A stretch of DNA of 9,903 bases from Eggerthellaceae bacterium. GTDB taxonomy: Bacteria > Actinomycetota > Coriobacteriia > Coriobacteriales > Eggerthellaceae. Location: positions 1 to 9,903 of the forward strand of contig CAADXT010000149.1 of the NCBI GenBank assembly GCA_900753095.1, given 5' to 3'. Position numbers and translations under genes: made by a program. The notes beneath the pieces were generated by a model that ran no database searches, was not told where the DNA came from, and worked only from the letters and a program-made list of their open reading frames with translations. Positions 1 to 6,268 of this stretch are shown one piece after another. The stretch's first letter is position 1. Each line of letters begins with the position of its first letter.

Positions 1-148
1 GCGCGTCCACGCTTTTGCGCGTGAGCGTAGCGGCTTTGACATCGTGGGCGGAAACGCCGAGCGCACGGGCGATTTCCTTCACCCTCATCTTGTTGTTCTC
101 CGGTAGCGCCGCGTCGAGCGAAAGACGAATACCTGAAACCTCTAGCAT
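1..148 (-). CDS. FAD-dependent dehydrogenase, COG2509-like (N-terminal 49 codons only)
   Basis: Partial gene cut by the left window edge. It starts at an ATG (148-146) and begins MLEVSGIRLSLDAAL, followed by a stretch with R-V-K-E-I-A-R-A-L-G-V and K-S-V-D-A. This matches the short N-terminal domain I know from uncharacterised NAD(P)/FAD-dependent dehydrogenases of the COG2509 type, which usually begin 'M-I-R-I-x-N-I-K-L' and carry 'K-K-S-I-D-A-R-K-K' about 45 residues in. The FAD-binding Rossmann motif would lie beyond the edge and is not visible. The ATG overlaps the end of the upstream flavoprotein gene by 7 bases (142-148), so the two are probably translated as a coupled pair. Substrate and role are unknown. 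Family identity is inferred from only 49 residues. Confidence 0.7.
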   Translation of the reverse strand, partial: MLEVSGIRLSLDAALPENNKMRVKEIARALGVSAHDVKAATLTRKSVDA

Positions 149-1512
149 GGCTGCCCTTTCATCAAGTTCTGCGCAATATCGTTGCCGGCAAGGATGCCGC
201 ACGCCCACGCCCAGTGCAGGTTGTAACCGCCACAGGGGCCGTCGACGTCGAGCGCTTCGCCCAGCACGTACAAGCCAGGCTGGCCTTTCAGCTCGAGCGT
301 TTCCGCGCGCACCGCACAAGGCTTCACGCCGCCCCTATGCACCTGGCACTGCTTTTCGTCGGCGATGCCGCGGACCTTCAGCGGGAAACGCTTCAGCGCC
401 CGCGCAATGGGCTCGGCCATGTCTTGCCGAACCGTTTCGCTTGGGCCGATACCCGCAGCCGAAAGCACCGCGCTACCCAGCTCCGGGAGCATAAAGCCCT
501 GGAACAGCGTTTGCGCGGGCTGCCCCTCATGGCAGCTCACTCGGCTGCGCATCATTTCAAGTGTTTCATCAGGGATTTTAGCAGGAAGGAAATCTACGAG
601 CATCATGCTGCCCGCCTCTGCGTAGCGAGAGGCGTTGAACACCACGATGCCCGATATGCCGTAGCAGCGGAAGAGCACTTCGCCCTCTTCGGAAAACGAC
701 CCATCGGCAAGCGAAATGCCTGCTTGGCAACGGATGCCGTCAAGCGCTTCGCCCGAAACGCCTTCGGGGAACTCCGCCGCAAGCGGGCCCAACGTTGGAG
801 CCCATGGCGCAAGGAGCTCGTCCCGCATCCCGGAAACCAGATTGCCGGACGCACCGCCCGTGGCCATCACGACGCATGCGGCCTTGACCGTTGCGCGCTT
901 CGGCTTGCCGGGCGCATCGCCGGCAAATCCACCCTGGGCAGCCGCGCCGCCCCTCGGCACAGAAGAAAGGGCTTCTTCGAGCTGCACCTCAAAGCCGCTT
1001 CCTGCGCGGCGCACCGCAAACGCCCTGACGCAGGTATGCAGGTCGACCGCGTTGGCGGGAAGCGCCGCCGTAAGGACCTCCAGCACCGAAGCCGCCTTGT
1101 TCGAGAAGGGGTACAGCAGCCCGTTGCTTCCTGGAGCCTCGCTCCATACCAAGCCCAGGTGCTCAAACCAGCTTGTTATAGGAGAAGCGCCGGTATTGCC
1201 CAACGCGCCAAGAGCACGCGAGACGAACGCGCCGTTCCAGTAGCGCTCCACCTGCAGCTGCGCGTTAGAGAAGTTGCAGCGCCCGTTGCCGCTTCGCAAG
1301 ATAGATGATCCGATGCGTTTCCCCTGATCAACAATGAGGATGCGTGGCGTATCGCCATGCTGCCCCTGCGCTTTCTCAAGGCACGCCACGGCACAGGCAA
1401 GGCCCGAGGCGCCCGCGCCAACAATCACGACATCGTAGTCTTCCTTGAACGCAAACGGCTTCTGCTGCTGGGCAACCTGCCTTTTGCGTTGTGTGTTCTT
1501 CTTTTTGCTCAT
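142..1512 (-). CDS. NAD(P)/FAD-dependent oxidoreductase, HI0933/YhiN/BaiN-like family
   Basis: A flavoprotein of 456 residues, a little longer than the usual 400-430 of the family. A lysine- and glutamine-rich start is followed by an FAD-binding Rossmann motif (VGAGASGLA, about residues 31-39). The family signature SGNGRCNFSN lies at about 74-83, a second ATGG motif comes mid-protein, and the C-terminal block GEALDVDG plus GGYNLHWAWA lies at about 418-437. That block closes the flavin site and is diagnostic for the COG2081/HI0933 family. A few relatives have been linked to bile acid dehydroxylation (BaiN), but most have no proven substrate, so I give no symbol. Start choice: the ATG at 1512 has GGGAGG almost touching it (1 nt spacing). 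An ATG at 1521 and a TTG at 1551 are in frame but have no better site. The stop overlaps the next flavoprotein gene, suggesting a two-gene redox unit. Confidence 0.9.
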   Translation of the reverse strand: MSKKKNTQRKRQVAQQQKPFAFKEDYDVVIVGAGASGLACAVACLEKAQGQHGDTPRILIVDQGKRIGSSILRSGNGRCNFSNAQLQVERYWNGAFVSRALGALGNTGASPITSWFEHLGLVWSEAPGSNGLLYPFSNKAASVLEVLTAALPANAVDLHTCVRAFAVRRAGSGFEVQLEEALSSVPRGGAAAQGGFAGDAPGKPKRATVKAACVVMATGGASGNLVSGMRDELLAPWAPTLGPLAAEFPEGVSGEALDGIRCQAGISLADGSFSEEGEVLFRCYGISGIVVFNASRYAEAGSMMLVDFLPAKIPDETLEMMRSRVSCHEGQPAQTLFQGFMLPELGSAVLSAAGIGPSETVRQDMAEPIARALKRFPLKVRGIADEKQCQVHRGGVKPCAVRAETLELKGQPGLYVLGEALDVDGPCGGYNLHWAWACGILAGNDIAQNLMKGQPC

Positions 1513-1579
1513 GCCTCCCATGATACGTGAGTGCGTAGGCAGAGCGCGCAAGAAGGAAGCACTGCCCCTAAAAGCCAGA

Positions 1580-1613
1580 AAAGCCCGCCTCGGGAAACAC
1601 CGAGACGGGCTTT
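1580..1613 (-). terminator. Intrinsic terminator after the superoxide reductase gene
   Basis: An 8-bp outer stem (1580-1587 with 1606-1613), one C/A mismatch, and a 5-bp inner stem (1589-1593 with 1600-1604) close a 6-nt loop. On the minus strand the stem runs into TTTTCTGGCTTTT, a moderate U tract. It lies 22 bases past the desulfoferrodoxin stop and 67 bases before the flavoprotein start. Confidence 0.85.
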
Positions 1614-1635
1614 GGCAAATCGCCGGGCTCTCGCG

Positions 1636-2013
1636 CTAGAGCTCCGTCTTCCACAGGCCGTGGAGGTTGCAGTACTCGTACACCGCAACCGGCTCTTCGC
1701 CGGGAGCAACGGCGAAATCGGCCTTGGGCTCTTCGCCGGGCTGAAGGTGCTTTACCTGGAAGCCCTTCGAGGTTTCCAGCACGATCATGGTGATGTAGTG
1801 GGCCTCCAGCATCGGATGGGAAACGCTGCCAACCTCAACATGAATGGTTTCGCCTGCGGTAACCACGGGAACATGCTTTTCTGCGGCGCCATCGGTTTCG
1901 CCTGCACGGAGCAGCTGCATTGCCTCGCCGCAGCAAGAGAGCGGGGCGCCCTGGTCGAACAGCTTGACGGCAACGTTTCCGCAATGAGCGCACTTGAAGA
2001 ATTCGAGTTTCAT
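1636..2013 (-). CDS. dfx: Superoxide reductase, class II (desulfoferrodoxin)
   Basis: This 125-residue cytoplasmic protein reduces superoxide to hydrogen peroxide without releasing oxygen, the usual superoxide defence of anaerobes. It has both iron centres of desulfoferrodoxin. Center I is the rubredoxin-like site C8-x-x-C11 plus C27-C28. Center II has the pentagonal ligand set H47 (in E-K-H-V-P), H66 (in S-H-P-M), H72, C115 and H118 (C-N-L-H-G-L-W). E45 and K46, which steer the substrate in characterised enzymes, are present. Length and order match the Desulfovibrio protein nearly end to end. The ATG at 2013 has a GGGGGA Shine-Dalgarno site about 7 nt upstream. It stands alone between its own promoter region and a terminator. 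The electron donor (usually rubredoxin) is not encoded in this window. Confidence 0.96.
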   Translation of the reverse strand: MKLEFFKCAHCGNVAVKLFDQGAPLSCCGEAMQLLRAGETDGAAEKHVPVVTAGETIHVEVGSVSHPMLEAHYITMIVLETSKGFQVKHLQPGEEPKADFAVAPGEEPVAVYEYCNLHGLWKTEL

Positions 2014-2082
2014 GATATTTCCCCCTTCATTCGGGACGCCGCCAGATGGGCTTCGGGCGACGGTCTATGCTTTGCTGTGTTT

Positions 2083-2106
2083 ATTATGCTACTTTTTCAG
2101 TAGCAT
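2083..2106 (-). promoter_or_regulatory. Operator-like palindrome overlapping a possible -10 box of dfx
   Basis: A perfect 8-bp inverted repeat (ATGCTACT, 5-nt spacer, AGTAGCAT; 2086-2106) lies 73 bases upstream of the superoxide reductase start. On the minus strand the right arm runs into CATAAT (2088-2083), a good -10 match, so the repeat would occupy the -10/-35 spacer. I see no good -35 box at 16-18 nt (the best nearby TTGGTT is 24 nt away). That could mean an activator-dependent promoter or a misplaced -10. Regulation by an oxidative stress repressor or activator is inference. Confidence 0.4.
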
Positions 2107-2292
2107 TTCTAGAACCAAAACGGCGAACGGTATTTCACCTGATAAAACACCATATTAAGAAGCGGAAAGGAATTGCTGCAGTAACCTCAAAGACACAAGA
2201 GGCAGAAATCGATTGAGCTTTTTCTTCCCTCTGAAGGCACCTGCAAAACCGACGGGGCTCAGGTTTATGCAGCCCGTAAAGGCTGGTAAACA
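2107..2292. other. Non-coding stretch between dfx promoter region and lgt terminator
   Basis: Part of the 311-base gap between the superoxide reductase start (2013) and the lgt stop (2325). Reading frames here are either antisense shadows or continue into lgt in the wrong frame. Only a small inverted repeat (AGCC/GGCT near 2271-2286) is visible. I see no promoter, RNA gene or small gene I can support. Confidence 0.5.
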
Positions 2293-2316
2293 AAAACGGG
2301 CGCGAGCGCCCGTTTT
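2290..2316 (-). terminator. Intrinsic terminator of lgt
   Basis: A 10-bp perfect stem (2293-2302 with 2307-2316) with a 4-nt loop is followed on the minus strand by a U tract (TTTTTGTTT). It begins 9 bases after the lgt stop codon. Confidence 0.93.
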
Positions 2317-2324
2317 GCAAAACC

Positions 2325-3149
2325 CTACGAAAGCTTCGGCCCTTCTTGCGGATGCTTCGTTTTCGCTGCGTACACCAGCAAAACAATGCCCGCCACCACA
2401 AGCGGCACCGAGAGCACCTGGCCCATGGTAAGCCAGCCGCCCCAAAGGTAGCCAAGCTGCGCATCAGGCTGGCGCACGAACTCTATGGCAAAGCGGCAAA
2501 TGCCATACCCCACCATGAACACGCCAAAATACGTGCCCCGCGCGAACGGCGGCCGCTTGCGCGACATCGCAAACAAAACGATGAACATCAGCACGCCTTC
2601 AAGCAGCGCTTCGTACAGCTGGCTGGGATGACGCGGCTCCATGCCCGCCGAGCCGCCGAACACCACACCCCATGGCAAGCTCGTGGGCGCCCCCCACAGC
2701 TCGCCGTTCACGAAGTTGGCGCAACGCCCGAAGAACAAGCCGATGGGCACGCCGATTATAGCCAGGTCGACAAGGGAAAGATACGGCATCTTCACCATGC
2801 GGGCCGCAACGATGCCCGCCAAAAGCGCGCCAACGAACCCGCCATGGAAGCTCATTCCACCGCGCGAGAACTCGAGGATGGCAAGGGGATTGGCCGCGTA
2901 CATATCCCAGTTGTAGAACAGGACATAGCCCAAACGTCCGCCCACGATAACGCCGATCATGGCGCACAGCATGATGATGCAGAGCGAGTCGAAGTCGAAG
3001 CGCATTTTCCAGCGCTTCCCCACCATGTACATGACGGCGATAACGCACACGAAGCCCGCCACATACGCAAGCCCGTACCACCGTGCCGAGAACGGCCCAA
3101 TAGTGAAAGCTACGGGATCGAGACTTTGATAAAGGTCGTTTAAAAACAT
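2325..3149 (-). CDS. lgt: Prolipoprotein diacylglyceryl transferase
   Basis: This inner-membrane enzyme transfers diacylglycerol from phosphatidylglycerol to the lipobox cysteine of prelipoproteins, the first step of lipoprotein maturation before signal peptidase II. The 274-residue product has about seven hydrophobic segments, the usual family layout. Key motifs are R-W-Y-G-L near 23, G-R-L-G-Y at 71-75, S-F-H-G-G-F (H102, the conserved family histidine), the Lgt signature G-R-x-x-N-F-x-N-G-E-x-x-G at 141-153 (here GRCANFVNGELWG), and H-P-S-Q-L-Y-E at 174-180. A conserved arginine region F-x-x-E-F-x-R sits at 220-226. The signature has Ala in place of the common Gly before N145, a mild change. 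The ATG at 3149 has AAGGA 6 nt upstream. A terminator sits on each side, so it is probably a single-gene unit with its promoter in 3150-3347. Confidence 0.97.
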   Translation of the reverse strand: MFLNDLYQSLDPVAFTIGPFSARWYGLAYVAGFVCVIAVMYMVGKRWKMRFDFDSLCIIMLCAMIGVIVGGRLGYVLFYNWDMYAANPLAILEFSRGGMSFHGGFVGALLAGIVAARMVKMPYLSLVDLAIIGVPIGLFFGRCANFVNGELWGAPTSLPWGVVFGGSAGMEPRHPSQLYEALLEGVLMFIVLFAMSRKRPPFARGTYFGVFMVGYGICRFAIEFVRQPDAQLGYLWGGWLTMGQVLSVPLVVAGIVLLVYAAKTKHPQEGPKLS

Positions 3150-3321
3150 TCAGGTCCTTATTTGTACAGTCCGGGCATGCGCCAGTAAATTAGTGAGCGG
3201 GATTCTGGCGAGTGCAGATGGGGTAATAGAGCGAGGCGCTGGCCTTTGGCCGCGCCGAACGAATGAACCTCAGCTGTGCCGTCAGAATTCCGCGCAACAT
3301 CATAGCGTTTAATGCGAACCT
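3150..3321 (-). other. Leader/promoter region of lgt
   Basis: About 200 bases separate the terminator at 3348-3375 from the lgt start. Because that terminator is strong, lgt most likely has its own promoter here. A TATGAT box on the minus strand near 3301 is the best -10 candidate, but no proper -35 is visible. A reading frame of 92 codons crosses the terminator and has no ribosome binding site, so I do not call a gene. The Shine-Dalgarno site AAGGA lies next to the lgt ATG. Confidence 0.4.
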
Positions 3322-3343
3322 CCGCTGTTCGGCAGAACAGCGG
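3322..3343 (-). repeat. Perfect 9-bp hairpin directly behind the terminator
   Basis: CCGCTGTTC (3322-3330) and GAACAGCGG (3335-3343) pair perfectly around a GGCA/TGCC tetraloop. It begins 4 bases beyond the terminator stem on the minus strand. No U tract follows it in either direction, so it is not itself a classic terminator. It may be a back-up structure or an RNA 3' end stabiliser. Confidence 0.7.
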
Positions 3344-3346
3344 AAC

Positions 3347-3375
3347 AAAAAACCGCTCTGAAAAGAGCGGTTTTT
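3347..3375 (-). terminator. Strong intrinsic terminator of the alr-udg-nifU-cysteine protein run
   Basis: A perfect 12-bp stem (3348-3359 with 3364-3375) with a 4-nt loop, GC-rich in the middle and A/T at the base, gives TTTTTT on the minus strand. It starts 3 bases after the stop of the 81-residue cysteine-rich protein. The symmetric A and T flanks mean it could also stop transcription from the other side. Confidence 0.95.
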
Positions 3376-3378
3376 CAA

Positions 3379-3624
3379 TCACTTCGTTGCGTTCGTTGAG
3401 GGCGCGTGGCTTAGGAAAAACTCGCAGAAGCGGCAAATGTCCTTCACGCTCTGCTCCCTATCGATATCGCACCTGAACAGCAAATCGAGATTCGAGGTAA
3501 CCTTGTGGGTCGGACGCTCGCAGGCTGCGAAATGGCAGTCTGCCGGACAGGGCTCACCGGGCACGTTATGAGGGCAGCGAGACTGCATTTCGTCATCGCA
3601 GCCGCGAAGTTCCCAGCAATGCAT
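3379..3624 (-). CDS. Small cysteine-rich protein, 'two-CW'-like
   Basis: The 81-residue soluble protein has nine cysteines: C3, C9, C17, C26, C30, C35, C52, C64 and C67. It opens with H-C-W-E-L-R-G-C and ends with I-C-R-F-C-E-F-F-L. The C-W-E near the N-terminus followed by spaced cysteines and a late C-x-x-C-x-F-F resembles the short 'two-CW domain' proteins annotated in anaerobes, whose function is unknown. The spacing suggests binding of zinc or an Fe-S cluster, which is inference. The ATG at 3624 has AAGGAG 7 nt upstream, and that site overlaps the TAA stop of the NifU-like gene (gap 10 nt), so the two are surely co-transcribed and probably coupled. It is the last gene before a strong terminator. 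Family assignment is tentative, but the gene itself is well supported. Confidence 0.85.
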   Translation of the reverse strand: MHCWELRGCDDEMQSRCPHNVPGEPCPADCHFAACERPTHKVTSNLDLLFRCDIDREQSVKDICRFCEFFLSHAPSTNATK

Positions 3625-3634
3625 AGCGCGCTCC

Positions 3635-3862
3635 TTACGCAGGTACCACGCGGGTTACGCCGGGAACGCGGTCTTTGAGCACGCGCTCAACGCCGTGAGC
3701 CAGCGTCATCTGGGACATAGGACAGCCTTTGCATGCACCCTGAAGCTCAACGGTAACCACGCCTTCTTCGTCAACGTCTACCAGCTGAACGTCGCCGCCG
3801 TCTGCCTGGAGGGAGGGGCGAATGAGCTCGAGCACGGCTGCCACATCGGACTTCTCTACCAT
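3635..3862 (-). CDS. NifU C-terminal-domain Fe-S scaffold/carrier protein
   Basis: The 75-residue protein consists only of the NifU C-terminal (Nfu) domain. It holds an Fe-S cluster between two protein copies and passes it to target enzymes. The motif D-G-G-D at 21-24 and the cluster-binding C44-K-G-C47-P (in G-A-C-K-G-C-P-M-S-Q-M-T-L) are both intact. The length is normal for stand-alone Nfu proteins. The ATG at 3862 has AGGAG 7 nt upstream. It lies 49 bases after the Fe-S uracil-DNA glycosylase and 10 bases before the cysteine-rich protein, so its neighbours include possible cluster clients. No N-terminal IscU or A-type domain is present. Confidence 0.93.
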   Translation of the reverse strand: MVEKSDVAAVLELIRPSLQADGGDVQLVDVDEEGVVTVELQGACKGCPMSQMTLAHGVERVLKDRVPGVTRVVPA

Positions 3863-3883
3863 AGGTAACTCCTAACCTATCAA

Positions 3884-3901
3884 GGCCCGCAGCTGCAGGC
3901 C
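3884..3901 (-). repeat. Intercistronic hairpin between udg and nifU
   Basis: GGCCCGC (3884-3890) pairs with GCAGGCC (3895-3901), with one G-T wobble, around the loop AGCT. It lies in the 49-base gap between the glycosylase stop and the NifU-like start. It has no U tract, so it is more likely an RNA processing or stability structure than a terminator. Confidence 0.4.
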
Positions 3902-3911
3902 CCGTTCTGCT

Positions 3912-4487
3912 TTATTCCTGGGTCATTCTATCATGCACGAAGCGGCCGATTCGCTCGAAATCGGCCACGAGCGTTTCCATACGCGCCGGATCGTGCAGCG
4001 CAGCCGCCGGATGGTATACCGGCGCAACCAGAAAGCGGCCTGTTTGGCGCACCGTACCGCGCAGGTGACTTATGCCCGTATCCGTTTTCAGGATGAACTG
4101 CGTGGCGAAATTTCCCATGGTGATAAGCAGCCATGGGCTGACGGTCTGCACCTGCGTGCGCAAAAACGGCGCACATGCCTCTATCTCCGAAGCCGCTGGG
4201 TTGCGGTTGGAGGGCGGTCGGCACTTCAGCACGTTGGCGATATACACTTCCTCGCGGCGCAAATGGGCATTCCATAAAAGCTCGTCGAGCAGCTTGCCCG
4301 CGGCACCGACGAACGGCCTGCCCTGCTCGTCCTCGTGCCTGCCCGGCGCTTCGCCGATAAGCATGATGCCCGCATGCGGATCGCCCTCGCCGAACACCGC
4401 ATTGGTGCGGCCCTCGCACAAGCTGCAAGCATGGCACGCTGCAACCTGCTGCGAAAGCTCGTCTAAGGGAACCGCTTCAACCTTCAT
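3912..4487 (-). CDS. Uracil-DNA glycosylase, type 4 (Fe-S)
   Basis: The enzyme removes uracil from DNA to start base excision repair, countering cytosine deamination. The 191-residue protein matches family 4 throughout. Its motif 1 is G-E-A-P-G-R-H-E-D (45-53), with the catalytic-water region G-R-P-F-V-G-A-A-G-K-L-L after it. K-C-R-P-P-x-N-R-N-P lies at 88-97 and the DNA-intercalating H-P-A-A at 159-162. The four likely 4Fe-4S ligands are C18, C21, C89 and C105 (C24 is an additional nearby cysteine often seen in the family). The ATG at 4487 lies 8 nt after the alr stop, and the stop TAG overlaps an AGGG ribosome site, so translation is probably coupled to alr. The pairing with a NifU-like protein downstream fits a need for cluster delivery, though that is inference. 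Confidence 0.95.
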   Translation of the reverse strand: MKVEAVPLDELSQQVAACHACSLCEGRTNAVFGEGDPHAGIMLIGEAPGRHEDEQGRPFVGAAGKLLDELLWNAHLRREEVYIANVLKCRPPSNRNPAASEIEACAPFLRTQVQTVSPWLLITMGNFATQFILKTDTGISHLRGTVRQTGRFLVAPVYHPAAALHDPARMETLVADFERIGRFVHDRMTQE

Positions 4488-4495
4488 GGCAAGCC

Positions 4496-5800
4496 CTAGC
4501 GATAATAGCGAGGCATGCGGTGCGAGAAGCCGATGGTGACCTCATGCTCGATGGTGGCGGCGCGCTTCGCCATGGTGGTGATGGAGCAGTCGACGCTTGG
4601 GTGCGGGCCCGCGATGATCACCTCGTCGCCGATGTGGGGATCGAGCGTAGGGGCGGAAACACGCGAGCGCAGATCCACCTCGAACATGCACTGGTCCATG
4701 CAGATATTGCCCACCTGATGCACCGCACGGTTCTGATAGGCGAAATCGATCTTGCCCGAAAGCAAGCGGATAAGGCCATCGGCATAGCCGACGGGAACGG
4801 TGCAGATCTTCACGCTGCCAGGGCTGCGGTAGTTCATGCCGTAGCTTACGCCTTCGCTCATGGGCACCGTCATCACGTTGGTGATGCGCGCATGCACGCT
4901 CATGGCCGGACGCAAATCGATAAGCTTGTGGGTATCGGGCGCGGCCTGGTAGCCGTACATGGAAATGCCCAAACGGCACATGTCGAAATGGGTCTTCGGG
5001 AAGCGGTACGTTGCCGCAGAGTTGTCGCAATGGACGATGCCCGGGTCGAAGCCCGCCGCCTCGATGGCGCGCATGGCTTCCACGAAGCGCTTGATCTGGA
5101 TTTGGAAATCGAGCGTTTCCAGGCTATCAGCCGTGGCGAAGTGGGTGAAGCAGCCCTTCAACTCAAGGGCGCGATGGAAGCTTACCTGATGCAGGAACTC
5201 CACCACGCTATCGTAGTGAACGCCGATGCGGTTCATGCCCGAGTTGATGGCAAGATGGTACGGAGCCTTCAGGCCCTGAGCATCTGCCGCCTCAGCATAG
5301 GCGATGGCGAATTCGGTGGTGTATACCGCAGGCATGATGTTGTAGTACAGAAGCAGCGGAATGGCCTGAGCAGGAGGCTCGGCAAGCATCAGGATAGGCT
5401 CGCGCAAACCGCCGTTGCGCAGCTCGATGCCCTCATCGACCGTGGCAACGCCCAGGTAGGTTGCGCCCGCCGCCGTTGCCGCCTTGGCCACTTCGATGGC
5501 ACCGTGGCCGTACGCATCGGCCTTCACCACTGCCAGCAGACGGCAGTTGCTGCCCAGTTGCTTTTTCGTTTGCAGCACGTTGTACTGGATGGCACTTCGG
5601 TCAACCTCTACCCACGACCAGCGCCTATCGTATTCGGCAATCGCCTGCACCTGTTCCTTGGTAAGGGTAGGTGTGGGCGCGGCGGCTTCTGCCTCCTTCG
5701 ACTTGCCCTGTTCAGCACGCAGGAGCGCATCGAGCGGATTCTCGGTATGTTCTTTGGCCTTATTCGCAAAGCCGGTAAAGCCGTTAGGTAGGTCTTGCAC
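4496..5800 (-). CDS. alr: Alanine racemase
   Basis: This PLP enzyme converts L-Ala to D-Ala for peptidoglycan. The PLP lysine is K93 in V-V-K-A-D-A-Y-G-H-G, the second catalytic base is Tyr320 in V-S-Y-G, and supporting motifs are C-R-L-G-I at 275-279, G-Y-A-D-G near 338-342 and I-C-M-D-Q at 366-370. Start choice: the GTG at 5800 has GAAGGG 6 nt upstream and lies about 30 bases after a TATACT box, giving 434 residues. The open frame continues up to a GTG at 5902, but that would lie upstream of the promoter. Even so, about 56 residues precede the usual start of the domain (R-R-W-S-W-V-E-V-D), more than most racemases carry. This part is rich in Glu, Ala and Lys with no membrane or signal segment. 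It heads the four-gene minus-strand run. Confidence 0.96.
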   Translation of the reverse strand: MQDLPNGFTGFANKAKEHTENPLDALLRAEQGKSKEAEAAAPTPTLTKEQVQAIAEYDRRWSWVEVDRSAIQYNVLQTKKQLGSNCRLLAVVKADAYGHGAIEVAKAATAAGATYLGVATVDEGIELRNGGLREPILMLAEPPAQAIPLLLYYNIMPAVYTTEFAIAYAEAADAQGLKAPYHLAINSGMNRIGVHYDSVVEFLHQVSFHRALELKGCFTHFATADSLETLDFQIQIKRFVEAMRAIEAAGFDPGIVHCDNSAATYRFPKTHFDMCRLGISMYGYQAAPDTHKLIDLRPAMSVHARITNVMTVPMSEGVSYGMNYRSPGSVKICTVPVGYADGLIRLLSGKIDFAYQNRAVHQVGNICMDQCMFEVDLRSRVSAPTLDPHIGDEVIIAGPHPSVDCSITTMAKRAATIEHEVTIGFSHRMPRYYR

Positions 5801-5835
5801 GAAGAGCCCTTCTTTCGATGAATTGGATAAAGAAG

Positions 5836-5841
5836 AGTATA
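5836..5841 (-). promoter_or_regulatory. Likely -10 box of the alr operon
   Basis: TATACT on the minus strand (5841-5836) with a G just upstream (GTATACT) is a 5 of 6 match to the -10 consensus. It would place the RNA start near 5829, about 29 nt before the GTG at 5800 and before its ribosome site. No convincing -35 box is visible at 16-18 nt. Confidence 0.5.
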
Positions 5842-5902
5842 CCGCGCCACGCAAGCAGCATGCAGCTGTTGCGCCATAAAGCCCTGGCACATATAGGCCC
5901 AC

Positions 5903-6268
5903 TTACACCGTTATCGCACGAGAGGCCTCGCACGGTTTATAGGAAATCTGCTTCATCGCGGCAATCCCCCATTGCGGAAACAAAAATCTCGGACCTCCTG
6001 CAACTTTTTTTCGATTGCGGATTCTCTCCCGATCCCCATAAGGCGAAACTGACTTCTGACCAAGTAATTCGCTGCATTTTCACGCTATAGGCAGCGTTCA
6101 GAGTCTCGCGACAATCCCTAATCGCAAAAAATTTGCAATCTGGATCGTTTTTCTGTTTCCGTACGTTTCCATGCTCTTGAAGCGTCCTATAAATCGTTAG
6201 CAGCAGATTCGAACACTCTTCCCCTAGCTTTCTCATCAAATTAAGAAGCACTCGCCATATTACTCAAC
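5903..6268. other. AT-richer gap without a convincing gene
   Basis: About 365 bases lie between the divergent alr and nuclease-protein genes. A minus-strand frame of 104 codons (6251-5937) and a plus-strand frame of 90 codons (5818-6090) overlap here. Neither has a ribosome binding site or recognisable motifs. Small inverted repeats are visible: GCAAT/ATTGC around CCCCC at 5961-5975, GCAAA/TTTGC at 6124-6136 and GAGGCCTC near 5921-5928. A TATAAA box at 6188-6193 and CATATT at 6256-6261 are weak -10 candidates for the gene at 6269. The base composition shifts here from that of alr. Confidence 0.45.

Noticed and set aside
214..1308. Plus-strand frame of 364 codons opposite the BaiN-like flavoprotein
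   Set aside because: It is antisense to a gene with clear family motifs, has no domain of its own and arises from GC-rich codon bias.
2346..3143. Plus-strand frame of 265 codons opposite lgt
   Set aside because: Antisense shadow with His/Arg-rich composition and no ribosome site.
3158..3436. Minus-strand frame of 92 codons upstream of lgt
   Set aside because: It runs through a strong terminator hairpin and overlaps the end of the cysteine-rich gene; no ribosome site.
4520..5791. Plus-strand frame of 423 codons opposite alr
   Set aside because: Long antisense shadow rich in His, Arg and Ala, without motifs; alr is unmistakable on the other strand.
5937..6251. Minus-strand frame of 104 codons between alr and the nuclease gene
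   Set aside because: GTG start without a ribosome site, no recognisable motif, and an overlapping open frame on the other strand looks equally plausible. It could be a remnant.
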